Origin: Candolleomyces eurysporus
Lineage: Eukaryota > Basidiomycota > Agaricomycetes > Agaricales > Psathyrellaceae
Direction: 5' to 3'
DNA: 64,000 bases
Assembly (NCBI GenBank): GCA_027579435.1
Contig: JANBPK010001042.1
Span: 90,019-154,018, forward strand
Shown: positions 43,893 through 54,684 of the stretch, in pieces
Position numbering within the stretch: the first letter of the stretch is position 1
Layout: each line of letters opens with the position of its first letter
Notes under the pieces: generated by a model
Databases searched by the model: none
Seen by the model: the letters and a program-made list of their open reading frames with translations, nothing else
What the model was told of the DNA's origin: nothing
Program-made: the position numbers and the translations under genes

Positions 43893-45714
43893 ATGTTACG
43901 CCTGTTAAACCGTACAACGATTAGAAGCCCTTGGAACCGTTTGCCGGCTGCACAGCGACTCGGGCCACTCTCGAGTCGTGAACTTCATTTGGGGGCTGGG
44001 GCGTCACTTTATCGAGCACACAACGGGCGGGCTCGACCGACCCCATTGTCCAATCCATCTTCCTCGAGGCCACCCGTCAGATATGCCGCCTTCCATTCGA
44101 CCCCGAGACGGCAAGGTTTGCCTCTCATTCCGCTTTTTGCGAGCATTCTGAAGGTGAGTTTCAATATGTGTCGAGACGAATGTTATATTCTAAAGTGGTG
44201 TCATCAGGCCTCCACAGCCTTTGAAGTAGCTCGAACCGCAAGTCGAATTGCCCTCACCTTCTTGCCTGCAATTCTCATTGGCAGGAATCGCTCGCGGCGG
44301 ATAGTCCAGCATGCCCACATCCATGGCATCCCTATCTCTGAAGAGAAGAGGGCCAGACACTTGAAGAAGCTCAAGGTTACCACGAGGCTCCTCCAGATCT
44401 TAACTGTCATCCCCTTGTTCTTGTTCTGGGCCACCATTATCGCCAGCTTAGAAAGGACACCCTTGACAGGAAGGTACGTTCGAGCCTGCTCACACGCGTG
44501 TACGCGTAACTGAATTATTACAGGTGGCGAACAATACTGCTGTCCCCCGATGAGGAAGACGAGATAGCTGGACAACTTGCTGGACAAGGCTGGTACCATG
44601 CCGTCCGAGACATCCTGGCTCTCGAGGGCGAACCGCGGTTTATTCCACCTTCAGACTGGAGATACAAATGGGTCCAAGAAACTCTTCAACAGCTCACGCA
44701 AATCATACCCGTCTTAGCTGACGAACGGAAAAAGGCTCCTGACTGGATCAATCAAGGACCAGATGATTACCCTCGACCACCCCCGGCCAAATACCCCCTT
44801 CGTCCTCGCCCTCGTGCCGCCGAGTACATCCATTGGTTCTGCTCAAAGGTTTGTGACGCCAAACCCGCTCTTCCTCCCCGCGCTATTGCACCTTCATCCT
44901 TTTCCCTCCTTCTCGTTGACGATCCCAATGCGTCCAACGCATTCTCTTATGGTTTTGGACCCGATGGCGGCTCTGGCGTCGTCGTATATTCTGGATTCCT
45001 GGAGGACATATTCTCCAAGATGCCAATTGAATACTACACACCCCCAGATGACCGATCATGGCTCTCCAAATTCTTTGGATTTTCCTCGCCCCCACCCCCC
45101 AAGCCTACTCCAACTCCGGAGCAGACGTCGGAACTCGCCATTCTACTCGCACACGAATTGGCCCATCTCGTTCTCTGCCATCATTTAGAAACCCTTTCCT
45201 CTGCCACGATTGTTGTACCCGGCGTTCTGTCCATGTTTGCAGATGTGCTGAGAGTTATGGTGTTCCCATTCACCATGCTTTTCGGACCTTTCGTAAACGA
45301 CGCAGTCGCTCAGTTGGGCAAAATCGGGTCAGGCGAACTGACAAAGATGGGAGAGTATTGCACAACTGCCAATCAAGAGATTGAAGCGGATGTCGTATCA
45401 GCCCGGTGAGTTGGTATTCCTGTCCCTCCGAACATAACGTACGATGCTGACGCATTTCTATTGGCAGGATTCTCGCTCATGCCGGATTTGACGCCCGAGA
45501 TGCTATCAGCTTCTGGGAAAGTCGCACCCAGGATGACTTAGAATGTCATCGGGTCGAAACGGTCAAGTCACCGAATTCTGTGCAGACAGCTGCCCGCAGC
45601 ATCATGGGTTCTACTCACCCGGTTAACGAGAAGCGGATCGCGGGCTTGAGAAATGAGTTGGATCGCTGGGAGGCCGAACGGAGGGCTGCAGCTGCTGCCC
45701 ACGCTCGTCTATAA
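43893..45714 (+). CDS. OMA1: Mitochondrial metalloprotease OMA1
   Basis: Inner-membrane M48 peptidase with overlapping activity to m-AAA and stress-sensing roles. The presequence MLRLLNRTTIRSPWNRLPAA is basic. A candidate membrane helix follows (TRLLQILTVIPLFLFWATII). The M48 zinc motif is HELAH in AILLAHELAHLVLCHHLE. The third ligand is in NQEIEADVVSAR, and the C-terminal part has HAGFDARDAISFWESR and STHPVNEKRI. Three introns, at about 44154-44208, 44475-44522 and 45407-45467. It ends AAAAHARL at TAA 45712-45714. It converges on the permease with a 210-bp gap. Confidence 0.93.
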
Positions 45715-45923
45715 AATACCAAGGGATACGCTAGAACTACACGCCTCCACCACGCCTTCTCCAAGTCTCGTTTAACTTGTCGCCGTCCCAAGTACCTTTT
45801 CTGCAGCTATCTGGATCCGTATATAGTCTTCCGTCGTTTTGCATTATCGTTATTATAGTAGGGTACATACATCACCGTCTACGAAAGTCCTCGCGGAGGT
45901 CAGGATAATATATCTACACTTCT

Positions 45924-48338
45924 CTAACTGTCTTCCTCCTGGAGATGCTTATACCGGCGAAACAGTCGTGTATTTCTCGCGCCTCCATCTAATTCCTCTA
46001 CCTCTTCCACAATCTCATATCCGCCCAGCTTTGGGAGGACGATCACCCAAATAACGTAGTACACGCCGCAGGCCTGTGATAGTCAGAAAGTTTAAACGGA
46101 GAAGAACAAATGAGACGGTTCAAGTGCACGCACCGCAATTAGGGCCAACCCGGCTACGCAGTAGCTGGAAATGAAGTCATCAAAATCAAAGATCAAGAAG
46201 CGCAGCAGCAGATGCCGGATGGCCACATACGTCGCATACCAAAAGGAAACATCAGCATGACCCGGCTCTGGGGGAACCCTGCAAAGATGACTTCAGCCAA
46301 GAGCCACCAAATTCCCGACTACTGCGCGCTCCACATACCATGGTAACACGAGAAGGAGGATGCAAGATGTCAGATAAGCGATGATAAGTGCATTACGCGC
46401 TTGGAGGCTTGAAGGCGGGATGCCTTGTTCTGCCCTCCTCTTTCGCAGAATCCAAACGCCCGCGACCATGGCGGCTTGGAAAATCTAAGAATGNTTTTTT
46501 TATCAACCGTATGTTTTTCAGTTTTAATAGTGCCGCACGCGCACGCACCAAGTTGGGATAAGACGCCAGATCGAGAACGAAGTTGAAGGTATCCCGGGCT
46601 GGGACTGCCAAAATCACTATGACAGTCAAAAAGGCCTTCAAGGCAACGGGTCCCAGGGGTGTGCCAAACGGCTTGGTGGAAGCAAAGAAGCTTGGGTATG
46701 GCAACAGGCCTTGCCTTGCCACTTCTCGGATGATCCTGGCCTAAATTCATTGTGGTGAACACGGAGGTTGGAGTATTGCATGGAGCATGAGAAGTTACCT
46801 GGCCAACCGTCTGTTCGATGACTCCGTGTTATCATCGTAAAGGAATAACGAGCAACTGGCGCGTACCACAGCAATCTGGGGATAGGGAAGTCAGTCGATT
46901 CATGATAATTCGAACGCTCGAAGTCGACGTACGATGTTTCCAAAGCAACTTAATGCAACCAACAGTGGAAAGATTTTCGTACCAAACGATTGGCCAAACA
47001 CTCGCTGGAAGAAGAGAACTGCGACTAGCTGTCCAGAGTTCCTGATCTCCTCTGCAGGGACGGCGGCAACATAGGCCACATTGATGAAGAAAAATAGTAT
47101 GGACGCTGCGGATAGGGACAGGATACTTGCTTTCCGGACAGTCCGAACAGGATCACGACCACGAACTTCTCCTAGAACGTTGAACGCATTGTGCCAGCCA
47201 ATGTAGGCGTGATTGGATTTCACCTAGATAATTTAGAGTTAGGAAAAGATGGTATCGAGGTCAAGAACACAGTAGACTTGCAAATGCAGTCGCAAGTGCG
47301 TTGGGATTAGTCCTCGTGCCTTCGAACGGGTTCTTGAAGGCATCCCATGGGTTCTGTACTCTGGTTAGGCCAGATAAGACAGCAATTCCGGAGACCACGA
47401 TACTGCGGAGTGGGTATACGTCAATGATAAGGTCACTACATGTTGAGCTCGGACGCACAAAATCAAGGATAGCACTTTGAAGAATGTGAGGATAGTCACC
47501 GCTCGCAGGGAACCCTTCGTAGAGATACCAACACCTGGTCAAGTTCAATAACCCTCGTTGTAGATCAGAGACAAGATGGGCTCACTCCCAACGGTGACAA
47601 GCACGACAGCTAGAGCAGTTACTGTCTGCGAATAGGCTGTTATCGGGATTTGGAGTGCTGTCAGAAAGTATTGCGCAAAAACGATAGCATTAGACGCGCT
47701 GAATCTGTTTACCAAGTCAGCGGGCCCCAAAAGACGTCAAGATGGAGCATGGCCTCACGAGGTCAGGATGGTAATGACCGCAAAGGATGTCGAGACGAGG
47801 AATCGAGGACGAGGATACGCTTGCTCAAGATACACAACCTCGGCTCCTGAGCGATGCGGAAACATTGATGCCAACTCGCTGTAGAGCATCAAGCCAGCTT
47901 TGACAGCCGGAAGAGTGAGTGTCTGGAGTAGGCGTTCTACAAGCCTTACACTCACCGAATGCAAACAGTGGCGCGACAAGCCAGTAAATAAGCAAGAGGC
48001 CGATCGATCCTACAGAGTTGAGGATGACCCCTGGTACTGCATAGATACCTGACCTGGAAAGGCGAGAGTTGACGAACGCGCCCAAGTCATACTTCAGGTA
48101 AATGCCTCACCCCGCAATTTGTCCTACATTCAGCATAAACGCCGTCAGCAGTGTCACCTCCTTCCCCAGAGGGTTTATCTGTAGGGCGCGTCAGAACCGT
48201 ATCGTGACAAAAGGGAGGCGGATTTCGAACCTTCTCTATAGGCGCCAACGTTAACCCCAGCAGAGGCGCGGTTTCGTCTGGCTCTTCTACATCTCGTGAG
48301 GAAGATCCTGGCTTTGCAGGCCCAATATCGCTTGTCAT
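45924..48338 (-). CDS. Amino-acid permease, MUP1/LAT type
   Basis: Plasma-membrane amino-acid/polyamine transporter of the LAT-like branch, close to fungal high-affinity methionine permeases. The start at 48338 gives MTSDIGPAKPGSSSRDVEEP; an ATG at 48407 is also in frame. The first helix carries GQIAGSGIYAVPGVILNSVG. Other membrane segments: LLIYWLVAPLFAFAGLMLYS, ELASMFPHRSGAEVVYLEQA, RFLVSTSFAVITILTSFSAS, GIAVLSGLTRVQNPWDAFKN, ILSLSAASILFFFINVAYVA. The C-terminal end is ACGVYYVIWVIVLPKLGG, then a short acidic/basic tail. At least ten introns. The N at 46494 is in an intron or at its edge. Substrate not determinable. Confidence 0.85.
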
Positions 48339-49119
48339 GATGGATAGAGGACCAAGGGAAGGGGGTTGTAAGTGGGTTTCAGGCTGACTGTTACATTTCG
48401 CCTTCAACGCTATATATGTTAGAGAAGCTGTGTCGCGTCATGCTCAACTTCCATGGCGTATTCTCGTATCGTAGCTGATGACGGCCGAGCACTGCGCCTC
48501 CTGCCTTAGTCAGTCACTAGCGCTCAGTATACTATATTGTTACGGAATCGAGGAGTTTTTGGTCCGCAAGTTACTCGAAGTGGCAGCTTCAGAAGAGCAC
48601 AACTTGTGAGGATGGTCTTTCTGGGCTGACTCAAAATGGCCGATGCAGTTGATTGTGACTGGGGTAGTTGGCGAGTTTAGAACCAAGGAGGAAGTGTATA
48701 GAAGCTCGTGCTAGCTGAATACTGAATCTCCAGATAATCAGCTTGAAGATGAGGTGAAAAGATAGGGGGTCGCAGCGCTTTAGGCGAGCGAGCGCTGATC
48801 ATATTTGTCCCCGACCTTTGATCAGACAAAGTCGACTCGCCACTGACCAGCAGATCCATCTTGCAAACATCCGTCCAAGAAATTATGTAGTGCGTCCCCA
48901 AAAATGCTTTTGTTGAAGAATCGTTGCCGTCGTGAAGTGTAAAAAATTAATGGCCAAGTGCGAATATAAAAAAGGCTGCAGAAGAGATCGAGAGTCTAAT
49001 CGAGAAAAACTAGGGTATCCAACAAAGCAAACCACGCGCAACACACAGTGAAGCGATGACAGTAATATGTTCAACGCAAGACAAAGGGAGGGTAACAAGT
49101 AAAAGAAAGTATTTAGCTA
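48339..49119. other. Intergenic, no gene seen
   Basis: 781 bp. It should hold the permease promoter and the 3' UTR of the secreted-protein gene. Open frames on the minus strand here are short and not protein-like. Confidence 0.45.
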
Positions 49120-51613
49120 TCAGTTACTAGGAGCGTTGGCGATACACTGAGCCTGTTGAGCATTGCAGTCACCAACGCTGAATCCGGCGTTGCGGTTTCC
49201 GTTGGCAGCGTTGGCGCATTGGTTGTTCTGGACGTCGCACGATCGGACGACGGCGCTTCTCAGATTGTTGAATGCAGCGTTTCCTTCCACTTGGAAGCGG
49301 CCATCTCCGAGAGCGGTGACGGTGGGGGCGACGACACCACCGAGGGTGCCCTGGAAGCTCTGAAGGTTGCCGGCCTGGGCAGCACCACCATTGTTGTTCT
49401 GGTTGTTGTTCTGGTTGTTCTGGTTGTTGTTGTTCTGGTTGTTGTTCTGGCTGCTGTTGTTCTGCTGGGGCTGTAGTAGTGGACGTCAGCCCAAGTTCAA
49501 TATAGAGAAGTAGAATAAACATACTGCAGAAGAGGCGGCACCGGAGCCAGTTCCTGCTACAACGCGGCCTTGGTTGTCAATAGCGGCAACATCGACGAAG
49601 TTCTAAAGCAATTCATAGATCAGGATTGAAGCCTTTTCAGTGCAAGGGAAGAGGGAAACTAACAGTGTTGATTCCGAAGACCTCGTTGAAGGCGTCAGCC
49701 TGAGCACCAGTGTTCTTAGCAGCAGCAGATGCAGCAGCACGAGCGGTGGCGCAAGTGGCCTTGGCAGCGTCGTCGGCCTGGCAGCTGTTGGTCAAAGTGT
49801 CGCAGATGAACTCTGTTCAAAAGTTGTAAGCACGAAGTTCTCGAAAAGCCAGTAGTCAAACGCACGAGTGATGATGTCAATGTTCTGTGCTGAGCCGTGG
49901 TCGAAGGAGGCTAATGGACGTCGTTAGTGAGGTGTTCAAATCACCGAAATATTGAAATACCTTTGTCGGCGGGCTCGAATGCAGTCTCCCTGCGTCCATC
50001 CAGACCTTGAGCGAAGACGATTTCGGGGACAGTGCATCGTCCGAAGTTGCCAATACCAGTCGAGCCTCCAGTCGAGCCACCGGTAGAGCCAGTAGAGGTG
50101 GGCTGCTCGGCGGCGACGCTAGTCGAAGGAGCGGTCGTGCCACCGGAGACGGTTCCAACAGGGCGGCCCTGGTCATCGAAGGGCTGAACTTGAGCGAATT
50201 GCTAGGTAACCCGTGCTTAGTTTTTCCGAAAGCCAGGAAAGAACCGAAGAATCACTCACAGTGGCGATGTTAAAGACTGCGTTGAACTCATCAGCTTGGA
50301 TACCAGTCTTCTCAGGCTGAGCAGCAGCAGCGGCAGCTTGGGCAATGGCGCAGAGATCCACAGCCGCCTGATTGGCACCGCAAGTGTTGACCAACTGATC
50401 GCAGATCGCACGGGTGATGATGTTAATGTTCTGAGCCGAGCCTTGGGAGAAAGAGTCTACAGTAACAAGTTAGTTTTCTGTCTATTTCTCCGCGAGATCA
50501 GCCAGCAACTTACTAGGGTCTACGGGGCGGAAGCTGGTTTCCCTCCTGCCATCGAAATTCTGACCGAACTCGATCTGAGGGACAGAGCAGCTACCGAAGT
50601 CGGCTTCCCCAATAGCAGCCGAGTTTGTTGGTGCAGGGGCAGCCTCACCCTCACCGACGGTGACAGTGGGCACATCGGTGGCGGTAGGCGCAGCGCCGGT
50701 AACAGTGACGGTGACAACAGCCTGTAATTTTCGGACACAGTCAGTCCTGAACCTATTACATGTAGCAAATGTATCACATACCGGGCAGTCAGTTGCAGCA
50801 GCAGTGGCTTCCGCGGCCACGGATGTGCCAGTCTCAGCCGCCGCAGTGCTCTCGGCAGCGTCAGAGCTCTCAGCAGGGTTGCTGTCAAGGCCGAAAGCAA
50901 AGAATTAGAAAGGGGGATGGGAAAGCGTGCCAACAGACGACTTACGCGACGGCAACACCACCGAAAGGCGCGGTGTTGGCCTGAGATCCCCTCAAGACAG
51001 ATGCCTTCAAAGCGGGGTCGAAGAAGATATCAGGATCATTGGCAGGGTCTTGAGCCTGGACCAATCCGTTCAGCTCAGCGTTCTTGGGAGCCTTCTGGCA
51101 GAAGACGGAGTTGCGCAAGGTGGGAGGATTGGTGGTGAAGTCCTGGAAATACGAGGTGATGAACGGCAGTCCAAACCAAAAAGTGAATGATTTGGATACG
51201 AACAGGTGGGGTATTCTTCTCAGACTGCCTGTACTCCTTGGCGATCTCGATCATATTTGCCTGCGTAGCAGCATCAAACTGTCTGCTAGCATCTATGAGA
51301 GGAAGATCAGCTTCGTTACGGATGCGCATTCACTGATGTACACACCAATGATAGCATCTGCCAGGTCCTGTTGCGAACATTCGGGTTGGGCAGCCAAGAG
51401 AGGGGTAACGGCCGCGCCTGCAAGAGTACCACAGACATCTCCGGGACATGCGTCCCTCAACTTCTGCAAGACCGCAGGCTGCTCTTGACCGAATCGCCTG
51501 GGATAAAGGTAGACAGCACGGCCATCTCGCTCCAACCATTGGACTCTTCCAAAGGCCGACTCGGTGCTACCGAGCACGAACAAAGCAAGTGCGACAATCG
51601 ACTTGGGCAACAT
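49120..51613 (-). CDS. Secreted Ala/Asn-rich protein with two internal repeats
   Basis: No named function. The start at 51613 gives a signal peptide (MLPKSIVALALFVLGSTESA). About 90 residues of Cys-containing N-terminal domain follow. Then come two related 100-residue repeats, each containing C..P.I.F.....GRRETxFxP.D, then GSAQNIxIIT, ICDxLxNxC, and a C..A..AAAAA helix (50593-50180 and 50050-49690). An Asn/Gln-rich linker (SSQNNNQNNNNQNNQNNNQ) leads to a C-terminal domain with QGTLGGVVAPTVTALGDGRF and an end of CNAQQAQCIANAPSN. At least seven introns. Relatives seem to occur in basidiomycete secretomes, but I cannot name the family. Probably extracellular or wall-bound. Confidence 0.72.
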
Positions 51614-52861
51614 TTGGGATAAAAAACAACAGAATAACAAGTTTCAATGAATGGGGAGCTGGGGGATAAAACAGCCGACAAAGAGTTTGAAAGAATGGAA
51701 GACTCCTGGTCCTGAATGAAAAGGTCGAAGAGTGAACGACGTTGGCGAGGACTCGAAAGTTGACGCAACAAAAGCACCAGGGTTCGCAGAACCACCNAAA
51801 AAAGAAGGAGAGGGGAAAGGAGGGAAAGCCCAAGAAGGAGAGAGAGAAAAAAAGAAGGGATGCCTTCCAACCTCGACCGCCCTAGCTTTTAACGTCGCCA
51901 GGCCCCCGCTTGGCGACATACCCGGAAGGTCCGCTGTGATGCCAGGGGGAGTATGGAGCCTCCGGTGAAAAGTCGCGATGCCAACGCAGAGATCGGCCAG
52001 TCGCACCAGGTCGCACCGGGCCTCAGGCAAGCGCCTTCACTTGTTTTCTCAACCTCCCGCATCGCGTTGACTAGTTACCTGGAACACAGAACTTCGAAAC
52101 AGAACGGTCAGAAAGTGGACGTTTTCCAATTGGGCGTGTATGCGTGTTTCGCGCGAAAGGGTCCGTGAGTTGGTTAGCAACCGAGAGAGGGGGTGCAATA
52201 TTGCATTGTGCTGCATGCGTGGTTGTCGTGATCGTATCAGCAACGTTCCTGGTCACCGCCCGCCGACGTCTAGCAATATTAATCGAATTTTCGAGAGCCA
52301 CGAGTCAAGAGCTTGGCAGTCTAGTAACATTGGCAGACAATTATTCGTGTCAAAAACTGTAGACACATCTTGATGGAAGGACAGATTACGACAAGCTGGC
52401 GGGCTTTCGCTGGTTGATATACCAATTTACATACTTCATCGACTCTCGTTGCCAGTCTAAGCTCCGAGAATTCCCCTGAGCTCGATGTGTCTCGAAGAAA
52501 ATGACACATACCTCAGTTTGGTACGTGCTTGAGGAGTGTGTGCGGGGCTTGGCCGTCACAGGGGCCTTATAACTGAATGGACAGAGGTTCGTCATACTTG
52601 AAACCTGACGACTTAGGAGAGGAAAAGCCTGCGAGCTCCCACCAACGCACCACAAATCCCTACGGCAACGTTCATTTATTCGTGATGAGGAAGCCATGGA
52701 AGAGATGAGAAGAGATGCGCTCCAGTGTCAGTAATGGGTATGTTCAAGAACTGCGTTTGCCATTGGACGAGCAGAGGAGAAGACGCTGATTGGTTGCCCA
52801 AGGCAAAGATGCTCAATGAATTAATCGAATTTGGATACAATGTAAAACAGCGTTGCCGTGT
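51614..52861. other. Intergenic, 1.25 kb
   Basis: No gene found. It contains a purine-rich tract and an N at 51797 beside an A run, within the presumed promoter of the secreted-protein gene. Frames such as 52386-52697 (minus) do not look like protein. Confidence 0.45.
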
Positions 52862-53457
52862 CTAATGATGGCCATGGTGGTGGTCGGCGTGTTCATCACC
52901 CTGGAAGTCAAGAGTATAGACTGTGTGACAAGAAAACAATATTAGGATATGTTTGTCCCCATAAAATAAAAGACGCGACGCACCGGAACCGCACTCGGTG
53001 CAACGACCGAGCTTGTCCTTCTTCAAGGTGAACCAGAGGACGTCATGGGAGTCGACGGGGAAACCGGTGCAGCCAACGAGACGTTCGGTGTCCTAAAAGA
53101 AGTATTTTAACGACAATACCTCACGGATAGAACGCATGGAAGACGCACGTAGGACAAAACCTTGATAGGGTCGGCCTTGGTGCCAAGTCTGCTAGCATCC
53201 AATGGCTGGTCGTCGAAGACGCTGACGCCCTCCATCTCTCCAAGCAGTTGCAGACGCTCCAAACCGGTGGCCTGCTCGACGTCGGTGGGGACGGTTCCGG
53301 GCTTTGCACCGGTACCATAGAGCTGAGGTGGCGGGGGCCCGCCGGACTGGGCGCGTGCGGTGACGGAGAAGGCACGGGCAGCGGTGGCCGGCCTGAGGGA
53401 CGAGCGGGCAGCAGAGACTGCAGGACGAGCAACTGCTCGGAAGGCCGAGGCGAGCAT
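52862..53457 (-). CDS. COX4: Cytochrome c oxidase subunit 4/Vb
   Basis: Nuclear-encoded zinc-binding subunit of mitochondrial complex IV (Cox4 in yeast, Vb in mammals). The start at 53457 gives a presequence (MLASAFRAVARPAVSAARSS). Then PGTVPTDVEQATGLERLQLL, GEMEGVSVFDDQPLDASRLG. After an intron it continues DTERLVGCTGFPVDSHDVLW and KKDKLGRCTECG (the Zn cysteines), and after a second intron YTLDFQGDEHADHHHGHH. Three exons; length about 165 residues, usual. An earlier frame start at 53559 lacks a mitochondrial character and is not chosen. Confidence 0.93.
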
Positions 53458-53693
53458 TTTTGACTGGATAACGAGGGTGAAAGAGGCTTTGGAAAGAGTG
53501 AGCAGAACGACGAGCACGATACTCAACCCTCTGTCACGCGAGCGTGACAAACGTGACAATTATCCCGCACCCTTCCGAGAAAACTCTAGGCGGCGTCTAG
53601 CCTTTTCGCAACAAAAATCCTATTCCCAACAATTCCCTACATACGAAAGCCAAAGAAACACTAGACCGGAAAACCCAAGACCCAGATTTGCAC

Positions 53694-54540
53694 CTATCTA
53701 TCCTCGAAAATGCCCCGCAAATCCCTCATTTCGAAAATGTGAACTCCCGCCTCTTCCAGCTCGGCCTCGATTTCGGCCTCAATCGCCGCCGCCGGCGTGA
53801 TCCCGCCCCCATGCAGCACCTCAATCCGGTCAAACGTCGCGTGCGCCTCCTTGAGCAGAATAACCTCGTTCCCTCGCCCCAGCGCCGCGCTGCACGTCGC
53901 CCGCACGCTGAAATCCGTCTGGAACCCCACCACCACCACCTCCGCATCTGGGGCGACGTAACTCCCCAGTGTCGTCCCTGCGAACGCATTGTTCTTGCGC
54001 TTGTCGATAACGACCTCGTTGGGCAGAGGATCGAATATGAGCTGCCATCCCTCCGATTCAGGCTCGTCGGGCTCTCCCGGGTCTCCTGTGTTTCGTACAT
54101 GGATGATAAGAGGGGGGGTGGGGCGATGCTCGAGCGTGCGCCAGCACCTGGGCCAGGTTCTGGTGAACCGCCTTGGCTGCAGGAACGCCGACGGGTTGCT
54201 CCTCGAGCATGAACTTCTGCATATCCAGCATGAGCAGGACGTGCTTGGGGTTGGGTTTGTCCTCCGGTATCCCAGCGGACGAGGTGGCCAATGATGTTGT
54301 ACTCGCCATTGGAGAGAAGCCCCAGGAGTTAGGCGAGGCAGGGAGGCTCGAACACGAGCTGAGGGTGGATGGAGATGCTACTTTACGGTTGGGAACTGCA
54401 TCTAAGTACGACTGTGCTCCTGGAGAAGAAAGGCTAACCAACGGCGGCGATCCAGATTCTGGAGATGTCGATGACGATGTGGTTTCAGGGAGCAGTTTAG
54501 GGCATGGATGCATGACAGAATGAAAGGAGAGCAGACTCAT
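53694..54540 (-). CDS. Isochorismatase-fold hydrolase-like protein (frameshift)
   Basis: Isochorismatase-like superfamily. A Ser/Pro-rich N terminus of about 90 residues precedes HVLLMLDMQKFMLEEQP (catalytic-type Asp). Then IIHVRNTGDPGEPDEPES, PNEVVIDKRKNNAFAGTTLG (Lys and NAF positions), VVVVGFQTDFSVRATCSAAL and GGGITPAAAIEAEIEAELEE. The usual nucleophile motif is TDxCV; here it reads TDFSV, so Ser replaces Cys, although a Cys follows four residues on. The two halves are in different frames: the shift falls in a run of seven G at 54112-54118. Six would restore one continuous protein, so a homopolymer error is likely. Substrate unknown. Confidence 0.78.
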
Positions 54541-54684
54541 GTTGTCAGGTAATCTATCCTTGATCCTAGCTCGTGGAAAACCATCGATTTTGGCAGAACA
54601 GAACCTCTTTGCGTACTATTTCTGGATGATGTCACAACATGATGTCACCGAAGATCGTGATACTATCCTATCGTTTCCTTCCAC

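Noticed and set aside
53127..53432. Alternative frame across the COX4 presequence.
   Set aside because: It is a shifted reading of the COX4 first exon; the Cox4 frame has the conserved domain and Zn cysteines.
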